Shown here: in pieces, positions 27,619 through 36,989 of the stretch
How positions within the stretch are numbered: position 1 is the first letter of the stretch
How the letters are laid out: each line of letters opens with the position of its first letter
Assembly: GCA_945957605.1 (NCBI GenBank)
Contig: CAMFLR010000020.1
Span: 62,001-126,000 of the forward strand
From: an uncultured Isosphaeraceae bacterium
GTDB taxonomy: Bacteria; Planctomycetota; Planctomycetia; Isosphaerales; Isosphaeraceae
Length of the DNA: 64,000 bases
Direction: 5' to 3'
The notes under the pieces: model-generated
Seen by the model: the letters and a program-made list of their open reading frames with translations, nothing else
The model's database searches: none
Told to the model about the DNA's origin: nothing
Position numbers and translations under genes: made by a program

Positions 27619-27634
27619 TGGCATAGTTGATGCC
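27619..27634 (+). promoter_or_regulatory. Candidate sigma-54 (-24/-12) promoter
   Basis: TGGCATAGTTGATGCC places GG and GC exactly 10 bases apart, as in the consensus TGGCAC-N5-TTGCA. Transcription would start near 27645, some 60 bases before the GTG start at 27708. The divergent regulator is a sigma-54 activator with an intact GAFTGA loop, which raises confidence. Confidence 0.6.
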
Positions 27635-27707
27635 TGGTGTCAGCGATGAGCCATAAACATGTCATTCGCTTGGGCTCATGAAATCCCCTGTTTTTGGAGG
27701 CAATGCC

Positions 27708-28496
27708 GTGTTCAAGCTGATCGTGATGAGTCTGTCCAGTGTACTCAGCATCGGGCTCGCTGGCCTGCTGCCGGAACCCCCACAACCGGGCGACGGTCCC
27801 CCGCCGCCTCCCAAAGCCAAGGCGAAGGAACATATGAAAAAGGGAGCTCCTGGCGACGAACTACGCAAGACGTACGACCTGCTCCGGCGCGTTCGGGCCG
27901 ACACCGGTAGCATTCGGACCGAAGAACGCATCACTGACTGGACGGAGCGTGCGACGAATCTCTATCGACAGGCGATTCGCACGAAGTCACAAGGCGAGCC
28001 GCATCGTGCCCGCGAGCTTGGAACCGCCGCTCATGATCTCGCCCGCGCCGTCGATCATGCACGTAACGCCGCTCGACTCGACCGCCAGGATCCGGACCTT
28101 CCGCCTCCGCCCGATGACGAGGGGCCGGGAGACGTCGACGACCGAACGAATCGCGACCTCAACCGTGCATACGAACGCATTACGACTGCAGGCGAATTCG
28201 GACCGGGAGCCGACGCAAAGTTCTATCTCGATGCGGCCCGCGATCTCTATAACGCCGCACGACGCGACGTCGAAGCCGGGCGGGACGAGCGTGGTGGCGA
28301 ACTTGCTCGAGCAGCGGAAGCAATGACTCACGTGCCGGAGCACCTGAGCAACGCGGGCGATGCTGGCGGGCCGCCCCCTCGCGGACCCGAGCCCAAGAAG
28401 AAGGGCGAGCCTCGCGATGATTTCGGTCCTCGGCCCGATCCGAAGCGCGAACGGCCGGCGCCGCGTGAGCACGGTCTGCCCCCGCGAATCGATTGA
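27708..28496 (+). CDS. Secreted helical, proline-rich protein with two internal repeats
   Basis: 262 residues from the GTG at 27708, which has GGAGG 7 bases upstream and directly yields a signal peptide (FKLIVMSLSSVLSIGLAGLL). An ATG at 27678 has no ribosome site. The mature protein has a Pro/Lys-rich linker, then two related helical modules: about 55-125 (TYDLLRRVRADTG through ARELGTAAHDLARAVDHARN) and about 150-220 (AYERITTAGEFGPG through GGELARAAEAMTHVPEHLSN), joined and ended by Pro/Asp/Arg-rich stretches. It is the first gene of the putative sigma-54 operon. Possible roles are a periplasmic binding or sensing partner; no known family was recognised. Confidence 0.75.
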   Translation: MFKLIVMSLSSVLSIGLAGLLPEPPQPGDGPPPPPKAKAKEHMKKGAPGDELRKTYDLLRRVRADTGSIRTEERITDWTERATNLYRQAIRTKSQGEPHRARELGTAAHDLARAVDHARNAARLDRQDPDLPPPPDDEGPGDVDDRTNRDLNRAYERITTAGEFGPGADAKFYLDAARDLYNAARRDVEAGRDERGGELARAAEAMTHVPEHLSNAGDAGGPPPRGPEPKKKGEPRDDFGPRPDPKRERPAPREHGLPPRID

Positions 28497-28542
28497 CATT
28501 AGTCCCTGCTCAAACGACGCCCTGATGGAGATGTGACGCATC

Positions 28543-29808
28543 ATGGATTTTCGGAATCGGCTCGGGCTTTATGGCTCCTACTTTCTCGGGATGGCCGCGA
28601 TCGGCTTTACGCTGCCTTACTTGCCGCTTTACCTCGGCGAGAAAGGTCTCTCCGATCGAGCAATTGGGCTCGTCTCGACGCTCGCGGCGATCTCGGGCCT
28701 GGCCCAGTTTCCGGTCGGGCTCTGGTCCGACCGTATCGGCTGGCGCAAGCCGTTTCTTGTTGCGGCACTCTCCGCAGTGGCGTTGTCGACGGTATTGATT
28801 CGTGGCGCCGAAGATGTCGTATGGCTTGGCGTGCTCGTCATCCTGTTTGCCGAGAACGGGATCGGCCGCGCTGTGGTTGAGAGTCTTTCTGGCGCTGAGG
28901 CGGCGGCACTCGCACCGCCGGGAGGTGTGGGCGCGGCGCTTGGAGCCCTCCGCTTCTGGAAGCCCATCGGCATTGTGATCGTGGCTCTCCTGGGAAGTTG
29001 GATGGCCGAACATCACGGCGTTGCGTCGATCCTCACGACGCTGGCGATCGTCCAAGGGCTCGCCGTGGTCTTTGCTCTGCTCATTCACGAAAGGGCAGGG
29101 GATAGCTCGGTCCACGCTGCCGGTGTCTCGACTGCCGTTCCCGAAGCGAAACAGCCGCGGGTGAAAGGTCTGTTGTTGAAAGACAAAGGACTCTGGGCAT
29201 TTGTCGCGGCGATGGTGCTCTATCACGCGGCGAACGCTCCGGGCGGCGTCTATCTCGGGCTTTTCCTCAAACGCGATCTCCACGCGCCCGAACGAATGCT
29301 CGCCTATGCATTCGTGGTCAGTATGGTGGCTTGGATGCTGGTGGTTTGGCCAGCGGGATGGCTCGCCGATCGCTATGGGCGAAAGCCGTTGCTCATAGCG
29401 GGTTGGGTGATCATGACTATCCGGCTCGGACTGGTCTCGATCATTCACAGCCCAGCTCTGGCAGTCGCGAATCAAGCACTCGATGGCCTGGGAAACGGGC
29501 TTTTCGCGGTCCTCGCCGCCGCGTGGGTGACCGATCGATTGGCAGATCCGAGGCGTGCTGGCGAGGCGCAAGTGATCGTGGGATCGTGCCTCGTGCTCGG
29601 TTCGGCGCTTGGGCCGGCCGCCTCGGGCTTCCTGGTCGAGGCACTCGGCTATCGCGGGCTCTTCGCAGCCCTTGCGCTCGTCGGAGCTATCGCAACTGCG
29701 ATCGTCATCTTCCTCGTGCCGGAAACAGTCAGCAGACACAAAGAGCTAATCGACGGCACCAAAGTCGATCCCATGGCAACAACTTCAGACCTCTCGACCG
29801 TTCCTTAA
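28543..29808 (+). CDS. Major facilitator superfamily transporter
   Basis: 421 residues, about 11-12 membrane helices. The loop 2-3 motif is seen as GLWSDRIGWRKP and its second-half counterpart as GWLADRYGRKPL, the classical MFS signatures. The family is nearest to multidrug/sugar-type efflux MFS proteins. The gene follows the secreted protein by 46 bases. Substrate unknown; a second, distinct MFS gene lies two genes downstream. Confidence 0.9.
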   Translation: MDFRNRLGLYGSYFLGMAAIGFTLPYLPLYLGEKGLSDRAIGLVSTLAAISGLAQFPVGLWSDRIGWRKPFLVAALSAVALSTVLIRGAEDVVWLGVLVILFAENGIGRAVVESLSGAEAAALAPPGGVGAALGALRFWKPIGIVIVALLGSWMAEHHGVASILTTLAIVQGLAVVFALLIHERAGDSSVHAAGVSTAVPEAKQPRVKGLLLKDKGLWAFVAAMVLYHAANAPGGVYLGLFLKRDLHAPERMLAYAFVVSMVAWMLVVWPAGWLADRYGRKPLLIAGWVIMTIRLGLVSIIHSPALAVANQALDGLGNGLFAVLAAAWVTDRLADPRRAGEAQVIVGSCLVLGSALGPAASGFLVEALGYRGLFAALALVGAIATAIVIFLVPETVSRHKELIDGTKVDPMATTSDLSTVP

Positions 29809-29877
29809 CAGGAACGTATGCAGATGCTAATGCCCCATGTTCACTCGTCATAGGCAATTGCAAGGAAAGATCTACCC

Positions 29878-31119
29878 GTGACAACGCATCCAGCCTCAAT
29901 CCCTCTCGTGTCGACGATCTTCGGCCTAACCTACCTTGCACTCGCAGTCGGCAAGGTCCCGGGGTTGAGGATAGACAGGGCCGGAATCGCGCTCGTGGGC
30001 GCTGCGACCATGATGGCGGCCGGCGTCCTGTCGATGCACGACGCGGCGAAGGCCGTCGATTACGAAACGATCGTCCTCCTGTTCGCGATGATGATCGTCG
30101 TCTCCTACCTCAGACTCTCTGGATTCTTCGCCCTGGCGACCGACCGGATCGCAGCGCGATTTGCCGGTCCATATGCACTCCTCGCCGTGACGATCACTCT
30201 TTCTGGCGTACTCTCGGCGTTCCTGGTCAACGACGTCGTCTGCGTCGCTCTGACGCCGCTCGTCCTTCATCTCTGCGAGCGGTTGAAACGGCCGCCCATT
30301 CCCTATCTCGTCGGCCTGGCGACGGCGGCAAATGTCGGTTCGGTCGCGACGATCACAGGCAATCCTCAAAACATCATTATCGGCTCACTTTCGCAAATTT
30401 CCTATCTGCGATTCGCAGCCAGACTTGCTCCCATTGCGGCGATAGGTCTCTTTCTCAACTTCATTGTGGTCGCCCTTGTCTACCGCAAACAGCTTGCAAG
30501 GCAAGTGGACGTCGCACCGACCAATCCAACCTCTCATTCGCCGGTGCATCGCCCGCTCCTCGTGAAAAGCCTGACCGTGACTATCGTCGCTGTCGTCTTG
30601 TTCTTCACCGGGGCACCAATCGCCTTGGTCGCACTGGCAGCGGCTGGTGTGCTGATGCTCGATCGCGTACGCCCGGAAAAGGTCTACCATTCCGTCGATT
30701 GGCCACTCCTCGTTATGTTCGCCGGCCTTTTTGTTGTCGTGCATGCGTTTGAAGTGTCTGTTGTTCGAGATTGGGGTCTCGAACGTTGGCATGCCTTGCT
30801 CAACTCTCCAGTGGTGCTGGTCAGCGGCCTGTCAGTTCTGCTCTCGAACCTCGTCTCGAATGTGCCTGCTGTGCTCCTCTTCAAGCCGCTCATGGAAGTA
30901 ATGCCCCAGAAGGAACTCGCCTGGCTGGCTCTCGCGATGTCGAGCACCCTGGCCGGAAACCTGACGGTGCTCGGCTCGGTCGCCAACCTGATTGTCGTCG
31001 AGGCCGCGAAACGGGCCGGAACCGAACTCAGCTTTGGGGAATACCTCAAGGTCGGAGTGCCATTGACGATTCTCACAACGCTCATGGGCGTCGCCTGGTT
31101 GTCTCTGACTCACTACTAA
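29878..31119 (+). CDS. SLC13/ArsB-like anion permease
   Basis: 413 residues with a GTG start. Around 10-11 membrane helices; the substrate-binding hairpin appears as SAFLVNDVVCVALTPLV and ATITGNPQNIIIG, the SNDVxxxLxTP and TGNPQN signatures of the ion transporter superfamily (ArsB, NhaD, YbiR, DASS). A second such hairpin is SNLVSNVPAVLLFKPL. It probably moves an oxyanion or carboxylate. It sits between two MFS genes, suggesting that the operon handles one class of solute. Confidence 0.88.
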   Translation: MTTHPASIPLVSTIFGLTYLALAVGKVPGLRIDRAGIALVGAATMMAAGVLSMHDAAKAVDYETIVLLFAMMIVVSYLRLSGFFALATDRIAARFAGPYALLAVTITLSGVLSAFLVNDVVCVALTPLVLHLCERLKRPPIPYLVGLATAANVGSVATITGNPQNIIIGSLSQISYLRFAARLAPIAAIGLFLNFIVVALVYRKQLARQVDVAPTNPTSHSPVHRPLLVKSLTVTIVAVVLFFTGAPIALVALAAAGVLMLDRVRPEKVYHSVDWPLLVMFAGLFVVVHAFEVSVVRDWGLERWHALLNSPVVLVSGLSVLLSNLVSNVPAVLLFKPLMEVMPQKELAWLALAMSSTLAGNLTVLGSVANLIVVEAAKRAGTELSFGEYLKVGVPLTILTTLMGVAWLSLTHY

Positions 31120-31145
31120 CACCGCCAAAGATGGAGTTTCGAGCG

Positions 31146-32450
31146 ATGACCGAAAGTAAAACAGACGTCGCAAATAACGAGGCACATAGAAGCCCAACCA
31201 TCGCAAGTCTTCGAGGGCTTGACGGTTTGAACTTCTTTCTTGCCGACGTGCGCGATGGGATGGGGCCGTTCCTTGGAACGTTTCTTCGCGAGGCGCATGG
31301 TTGGGGCACGGGACGCGTAGGATTGGCGCTCGCGGCTGCCCAGTTGGGCACGGTCTTGATGCAGACTCCAGCCGGAGCCTTCATTGATCAGACTCGAGCA
31401 AAGCGGCTGGCGGTCATCCTCGCGATCGCGATCATTGCTTCGAGCTTTTTCGCGATCTATTTCGTGCCCCTTCTACCCGTCGTCATCATGTCGCAGGCGG
31501 TGATCGGCGGCGCCGCGACAATTTTTCCCCCCGCCGTAGCAGCACTCACCTTGGGCCTCGTCGGACGTGCCACCATGCCGGTACGGACGGGACGGAACGA
31601 AGCCTTCAACCACGGCGGCAACGTCGCCGGAGCCGCACTTGCCGGTGGCGCAGCTTACGTCTTCGGTTACGGCGCGATGTTCCTTGTGGTGTCGTGCTTC
31701 GCCGTTGCGAGTGTTGCGGCTGTCCTGATGTTGCGCGAAAGCGAAATCGACCACGAGCTCGCTCGTGGCGCTGATAATGGCGACCAACAGGTCGTTCACG
31801 GCAACCGGATTGGCGATCTCTTGCGAGATCAGCGCATCATTATTTTCGCTATCTCCGCCGTGCTGTTCCACTTCGCCAACGCCGCGATGCTTCCGCTCGT
31901 TGGACAGAAAGCGGGCGACGGGATTAAGGGCGGAGCTGCCGCCTTGATGGCCGCGTGCATCATCGTGGCTCAGCTTGTCATGATCCCCGTGGCCATTGTT
32001 TCAAGCCGGCTCGCGTCGAGTTGGGGGAGAAAACCTGTGTTTCTCATTGGCTTCGCGGTGTTGCCCATTCGAGGACTGCTGTACTGCCTGAGCGCGAACC
32101 CCATCTACCTCGTTGCCGTTCAACTGCTCGACGGCATAGGCGCTGGCATTTTCGGGGTAGTTTCTGTGCTCGTCATCGCAGATCTAACCAAAGGTACTGG
32201 TAGATTCAATCTGACCCAGGGAGCGTTCGCAACCGCCACCGGCATCGGCGCGGGGCTGAGCAATCTTATCGCGGGGTTCGTCGTTCATGAGGCGGGCTTT
32301 AATGCGGGGTTTGTGATGCTGGCCGTTATCGCAGCCGGTGCTGCCGCGTTCTATTTTGTCGCAATGCCTGAGACCAAGCCGCGCCATGAAACGCCGTCGG
32401 TAGCGTGTGTTGACGTGTCTTCCCAACCTATCGAATCGTTCAGTTCTTAA
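31146..32450 (+). CDS. Major facilitator superfamily transporter
   Basis: 434 residues from the ATG at 31146 (GGAG 9 bases upstream; an ATG at 31131 is possible). Twelve likely membrane helices with DQTRAKR after helix 2 and SSRLASSWGRKPVF before helix 8. It differs from the MFS protein at 28543, with which it shares only family-level features. The gap to the permease gene is 26 bases and to the phosphoesterase gene 10 bases, so it is firmly in the operon. Confidence 0.88.
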   Translation: MTESKTDVANNEAHRSPTIASLRGLDGLNFFLADVRDGMGPFLGTFLREAHGWGTGRVGLALAAAQLGTVLMQTPAGAFIDQTRAKRLAVILAIAIIASSFFAIYFVPLLPVVIMSQAVIGGAATIFPPAVAALTLGLVGRATMPVRTGRNEAFNHGGNVAGAALAGGAAYVFGYGAMFLVVSCFAVASVAAVLMLRESEIDHELARGADNGDQQVVHGNRIGDLLRDQRIIIFAISAVLFHFANAAMLPLVGQKAGDGIKGGAAALMAACIIVAQLVMIPVAIVSSRLASSWGRKPVFLIGFAVLPIRGLLYCLSANPIYLVAVQLLDGIGAGIFGVVSVLVIADLTKGTGRFNLTQGAFATATGIGAGLSNLIAGFVVHEAGFNAGFVMLAVIAAGAAAFYFVAMPETKPRHETPSVACVDVSSQPIESFSS

Positions 32451-32460
32451 ACAGGATATC

Positions 32461-33522
32461 ATGACAAAAACACATGATCCAATCGTCTTCGCTGTCCCTG
32501 GCGACCTTCATTTGACTGAACCAGGACTCGAGAATTACCGCGTCGCGCAATGGATGGTCGAAGAATTAAATAATCTTATCCGTCCCGATTTCGTCCAGTT
32601 CATTGGTGACAATGTCCAGGACGCAACTGAAGGGCAGTTCCGCATCTTCAATGAGATTCGCGAGCAGCTCCGGGCGCCGCATTATGCGTTAGTCGGCGAC
32701 CATGACATAAAGGACGATCCGGAGGCGAATGGCTTCCGCGAGCACTTCGCTGAGACTTACGGCTCGACATCGTTACGAGGATTTCGATTCGTCCGCCTCA
32801 ACACTCAACAAGCCAAGCCCGTGGGGCTCAACTCAAGCCAGGTTGACTGGTTTCGCCACGAACTCGATGCTGCGGCATCGTCTGACGAACGCGTTTTGGT
32901 ATTCCAACACAATTATCCTTATCAAATATGGGAGGACTTTTCAGGGCCGGGAATCGACGAATGGCGAGCGATCATCCAGACACAGAGAATAAATGCGTTC
33001 GTTTGCGGACACACTCATTACTGGCAGGTCGCCAATGATGGCCGAAACGTCTACGTTGCGACCCGCTCGATCGGCGATCCCGAAGGTGGTCCGCCAGGCT
33101 ACTGCATCGGTTACGTGCACGGCGAAGATCTCGCGTTCACATACCGATCCGTTCAAGACGTAGGTCCCGTTGTGCTCATCACTCACCCGTGCGACTTACT
33201 TCTCGCGACCAGGCCGTCGCACATCGTCATGGGCTGTGACACAATCCGCGTCCGGATCTGGGCGAATGAGTCCGTCGTCGACATTCGCGGATCTATCGAC
33301 AATAGCTTGAGCTTCCCCCTGATTTCAGTCGGCAACGGCGACTGGGTGGCACCGCTCCCCGGTGATCAACTCGAGAAAGGGGAACACACGCTCAGAGTTG
33401 AAGTGGCTGTCAGCACAGGAGAAAATAAGCGGCAAGAAATTCAATTCATGGTTGACGCGACGGGACGATACACCGCCGTCCCGGACGCCCGCCCACGTGT
33501 GATGAGGACGGAATTCTGCTAG
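32461..33522 (+). CDS. Calcineurin-like metallophosphoesterase
   Basis: 353 residues from the ATG at 32461, preceded by AGGA. The five metal-binding blocks are present: GDLHLT, GDNVQD, GDHD (in place of GNHD), QHNYP and GHTHYW, spread over residues about 11-190. The C-terminal 130 residues form a beta-rich domain without a named family. No signal peptide is evident. It ends the transporter operon 10 bases after the second MFS gene. Substrates may be phosphomonoesters or diesters of whatever the transporters move (inference). Confidence 0.9.
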   Translation: MTKTHDPIVFAVPGDLHLTEPGLENYRVAQWMVEELNNLIRPDFVQFIGDNVQDATEGQFRIFNEIREQLRAPHYALVGDHDIKDDPEANGFREHFAETYGSTSLRGFRFVRLNTQQAKPVGLNSSQVDWFRHELDAAASSDERVLVFQHNYPYQIWEDFSGPGIDEWRAIIQTQRINAFVCGHTHYWQVANDGRNVYVATRSIGDPEGGPPGYCIGYVHGEDLAFTYRSVQDVGPVVLITHPCDLLLATRPSHIVMGCDTIRVRIWANESVVDIRGSIDNSLSFPLISVGNGDWVAPLPGDQLEKGEHTLRVEVAVSTGENKRQEIQFMVDATGRYTAVPDARPRVMRTEFC

Positions 33523-33788
33523 TGAGAGTAACGCAGAGTTTCTTTTTGAACTGCTTTCGTCGAGAAATGCCAATCCTAGCGCGACGAGCGAGCACTGGTG
33601 GGGCCGCGCCTGGGGGGCTGGGCGACCATGTCCCATACCCCGATTCGGCGACGGCGCTTCCACCCTTGCTCCGCGCTAACACATCGGTCGAAGTCGACGA
33701 CCGCGAGTTCGGGCTGCGGCTCGGGACGATCTGACACGAGGCGACTACCGGGACAGCGACCGCACCCAACCTGATCGTGAATCAGAAA

Positions 33789-35366
33789 TCAGATCACGCC
33801 CCCGCCGCCAGATTCGACTTCAACTGCCTCCAGGAAATGCGCAGTGGCACTGGAGACGTTGGTCGGGTTAATGGGGCGGTTGTTGTTGTTGCCTACCCGC
33901 ATCGTGAAACTGTGCGTGTAGACCGCCTGTCCGATCGTTTCCGATTGCTTGAAAGTGATAAGGCCGCCCTTAACCTTGTATGAGGTCGTGAGGCCGTCGG
34001 CAGTATAAGCCGGCTGTTGAAGGCCGTAGACTGCGTGGGAAACCTTTGGGCCACATTTGGGGGAGATTTGGGTGGACCTGTTCACGTCACCCTGGAGGTT
34101 GCGGATGAAGTGCACAATCGAGGCTTGCCGGTCGGCAGCGGTGGCCGTGCCCTGAACGGTCAGCGTGTAGTGGGCGTTGTACGTTTTGCGCCCCTGGGCG
34201 AAGAAGGCCTGATCGTTCAGGCTGTCGGTGCCGTTGGGAGTTCCCGAATAGCTCTGACTGGCGACGCCGTCGAGGCTCGGTCCGTCGGCGTGGCCGGTGA
34301 CCATTCGGCCGACCTTATCGGCTGCGAGTTCGGTGTACCAGAGCTCGCCGTCTGGGCCGATCGTGATCCGGTGCTGGACGGCATCCGCGGTTGGAATCGG
34401 GAAGATGCTCAGACTTCCGTCGGCGTTGACCCGTGCGATGTCGTCCGGCGTGTTGTACTGAACCCAGAGCGTGCCCTGGCGGTCGTAGGTCAGCGACGCT
34501 GCCTCGGAGTCGGCCGGCGGAGTGAGATGGTATTCCGAGACCAGGCCGTTTTTCTGGATGTAGGCATAGGCGTGCCCCGACTCCTCGGAGACGACCACCA
34601 CCCCGTCATCCTTGGCATAGACAGCGATCGGACGGGCGTTGTTCGGCGGCCCGTATGTCGATGGGAGAGGGAAATTTGTGATCTTGCCCGACTGCGTGAT
34701 CTTGCTCACCCGGCTCGTCAGTAGGTTGGTGAAGTACATCGAGCCATTGGGAGCTTGCGTGATGTAGATCGGGAAGTTCCCGTTCTGCTCGGGATTGGTG
34801 CTGGGGTCAGGATCGTCAAGCTTGAAGATCTTGAATTTGTTGGTGTTGGGGTTGTAATACCCGACGAGGTTCCCCTCGCGACCGGTGAACCAGACGTTCC
34901 CATTACGCGCAACTGTGAGACCGTGAGGGCTCGCGTCCGCGACGGGGATCGTGTGGTTGATAAAGGTCGCGGCGCCGTTCTTGAACACCACCTGGCTGAT
35001 CGTGTTCGAGAACTGCCTGGTGATCCAGAGTCGCCCCTGTTTGTCGAACTCGATGCCGTGTGGGCCGCTATTCTCCCCCGTTGACCACTCGGTGAACTGA
35101 CCGGTCGGGGTCAACCGAACCAGCATTCCCTGGTTCTGCTGGGTGATCCAGAGGTTGCCGTCGGGGCCGAGGGTGATCTCGTGGGTGCTGCCCAAGTGCT
35201 CGCCCGGCACCGACATGTCGAAGGTCGATCCCGCTTCCTCGTGAGGCAAGGATACGGTCGGATCGAAGGTCGCCGTCGTGCTCAACAGCGCGCGCGACTC
35301 CAGCACCGAGTCGAGGCTCGGGGAGAAGCGACGGGCACGACGGGAGCGATCAACCCGCTTCGTCAT
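33789..35366 (-). CDS. Streptogramin-lyase-like (Vgb) beta-propeller surface protein
   Basis: 525 residues from the ATG at 35366; an ATG at 35381 is equally possible, and an upstream extension to 35606 is unlikely because the LExRxLL motif would become internal. The N-terminus has RRARRFSPSLDSVLESRALL, a planctomycete surface-protein leader. Then comes a propeller with repeats such as GPDGNLWITQQNQG, GRLWITRQ, GNVWFTGREG and GPDGELWYTE (Vgb/SMP-30-like, residues about 55-360). A C-terminal region with no assignment follows. The Vgb name reflects fold similarity; antibiotic lyase activity is not implied. Confidence 0.8.
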   Translation of the reverse strand: MTKRVDRSRRARRFSPSLDSVLESRALLSTTATFDPTVSLPHEEAGSTFDMSVPGEHLGSTHEITLGPDGNLWITQQNQGMLVRLTPTGQFTEWSTGENSGPHGIEFDKQGRLWITRQFSNTISQVVFKNGAATFINHTIPVADASPHGLTVARNGNVWFTGREGNLVGYYNPNTNKFKIFKLDDPDPSTNPEQNGNFPIYITQAPNGSMYFTNLLTSRVSKITQSGKITNFPLPSTYGPPNNARPIAVYAKDDGVVVVSEESGHAYAYIQKNGLVSEYHLTPPADSEAASLTYDRQGTLWVQYNTPDDIARVNADGSLSIFPIPTADAVQHRITIGPDGELWYTELAADKVGRMVTGHADGPSLDGVASQSYSGTPNGTDSLNDQAFFAQGRKTYNAHYTLTVQGTATAADRQASIVHFIRNLQGDVNRSTQISPKCGPKVSHAVYGLQQPAYTADGLTTSYKVKGGLITFKQSETIGQAVYTHSFTMRVGNNNNRPINPTNVSSATAHFLEAVEVESGGGGVI

Positions 35367-35908
35367 CGATCCTGTTGGCATGGGGGGACTCGTGTTGCAC
35401 TTGGAACGGGTGAACGGTTTCCCCACTCTCTTAGTACACAAATGACCGCCAGGCAAGTTTTTTTTGGGGGTAACGCTTAAAAAAGTCCGGAAGGGCGCAG
35501 ATCGATTGTTCTCGTGCCAATCTGGATCGATGAGACCAGACTCTTGGCGAGTCGAAGTCTCGTTACGTGCGTGGATTTCGGCCAACATCGACGCGTAGCT
35601 CATCAAATTGATCGCGAACGCGACTCAATACTTGGTCGGTCTGGCAACCAGCTCGATTGATGTATCTGGCTATTTCGGCAACCCTTTGCGTCATACCTCC
35701 CGATCTCGAACAACCATTTGGCGATCGGTTACACCCCGTCTGGCGACATCCAGGGCCGATTTATGCGCCAGTGGTAAGATCTCGTTTCTCTCTGGCGATC
35801 CCAGTCGAGACAAGCTAACATCCTGCCGGGTAATGCGTTGGGACGAGTCGAGCGCCGTCGTAACCGGCCAATCAGATCACTGGCACCAAGCAGCGGAGGG
35901 GCCTCTCT
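35367..35908. other. Divergent intergenic region
   Basis: About 540 bases between the minus-strand propeller gene and the plus-strand MTHFR-like gene, expected to hold both promoters. A run of T and G around 35457-35468 is visible. No gene or clear operator was recognised. Confidence 0.5.
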
Positions 35909-36838
35909 TTGAGTCAGTTGTTTGAAAAGCTAGACAATAGGCGCACCGGGATACGTCTCTACGGAATCGCGCCCCCAAAGCTCGCATCGACTCCTGAGCG
36001 GTTGCGTGACATCGCGGCTGAACAGGTAGACCGACTTAGTCTGCTCGCCCCCGATGGTCTCGTTGTCTACGACATTCAGGACGAACCGGGACGCGATGGC
36101 CAGGAACGCCCGTTTCCGTTTCTGCCCACGGTCGACCCCGAACTCTACGCACGTGACGCGCTTGCCGAGCTCGCAATCCCGAAGATCGTGTACCGGTGCG
36201 TAGGCACGCAGTCGCGTGAGGCGTTCTCGCGCTGGGTTGACGGTGTGCAGTCAGAGGCAAGTCGACAGATCGGCGTTTTCGTCGGCGCCCCTCGTGACCA
36301 ATCGCACCATTCGGGTCTGCCGCTGGCCGAGGCCTATGCCATTGCCGGCTCCGCTTCCAACCTGATCATTGGCGGCATCGCCATAGCGGAGCGGCACGTT
36401 GCGAAAGAGGATGAGCACCATCGAATGCTCGTCAAGCAAGACCACGGCTGTCGCTTCTTCATCACACAGTCCGTGTATGACGCCGGCTCCACAAAATCTT
36501 TGCTTTCCGACTACGCATTGTCGTTGCAGGCGTCCGGGCGCTCGCCAGTCCCTGTAGTGCTCACTTTCTCACCGTGCGGCTCGGTTCGCACGCTCGAGTT
36601 CATGAAGTGGCTTGGCATCTCGTTCCCGCGCTGGCTCGAAAACGAACTCCGCCATTCGGCCGACACCTTGGAGCGGTCCGTCGACCTGTGCGAGAAGGTA
36701 TTCACCGACGTGCAAGACTATGCTCGCGAAAAGGGCTTGCCGATCGGAATCAACGTCGAGAGCGTCTCCATTCGCAAGTCGGAGATTGACGCATCTGTGG
36801 AGCTATATCGCCGATTGAATTCGCGTTTAGATCAGTGA
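35909..36838 (+). CDS. Methylenetetrahydrofolate reductase-like protein
   Basis: 309 residues from a TTG start with GGAGG about 8 bases upstream. The TIM-barrel pattern of the MTHFR family is visible: APDGLVVYDIQDE early, a central GIAIAERH, then FFITQSVYD and LTFSPCGSVRTLEFMKWLGI with a C-terminal LGISFPRW. It would use folate with flavin to reduce methylenetetrahydrofolate, but it is divergent from canonical MetF and stands alone, so a different C1 or sulfur-linked role is possible. No cobalamin or methionine riboswitch was seen upstream. Confidence 0.7.
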   Translation: MSQLFEKLDNRRTGIRLYGIAPPKLASTPERLRDIAAEQVDRLSLLAPDGLVVYDIQDEPGRDGQERPFPFLPTVDPELYARDALAELAIPKIVYRCVGTQSREAFSRWVDGVQSEASRQIGVFVGAPRDQSHHSGLPLAEAYAIAGSASNLIIGGIAIAERHVAKEDEHHRMLVKQDHGCRFFITQSVYDAGSTKSLLSDYALSLQASGRSPVPVVLTFSPCGSVRTLEFMKWLGISFPRWLENELRHSADTLERSVDLCEKVFTDVQDYAREKGLPIGINVESVSIRKSEIDASVELYRRLNSRLDQ

Positions 36839-36989
36839 GGCTCGGTTCGTTGACTTACAGGATGTTTTTTGCAAGACCCGGCTCGCACAACGAAATGAGG
36901 GTTCATTGGTCAAGTCGATCGATGGAACCAATGGGAATTGGTTAAGTTTCAATACCCACGATAATACGCGACAAGTCTGACAATTCCCC

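Noticed and set aside
28510..30369. Long open frames on the minus strand opposite the MFS and permease genes
   Set aside because: Strongly charged, His/Arg/Asp-rich translations with no recognisable domain; they are mirror frames of membrane-protein genes.
29331..30752. 473-codon plus-strand frame overlapping the MFS and permease genes
   Set aside because: Overlaps two genes with clear carrier signatures and has a low-complexity Arg/Ser/Pro-rich translation.
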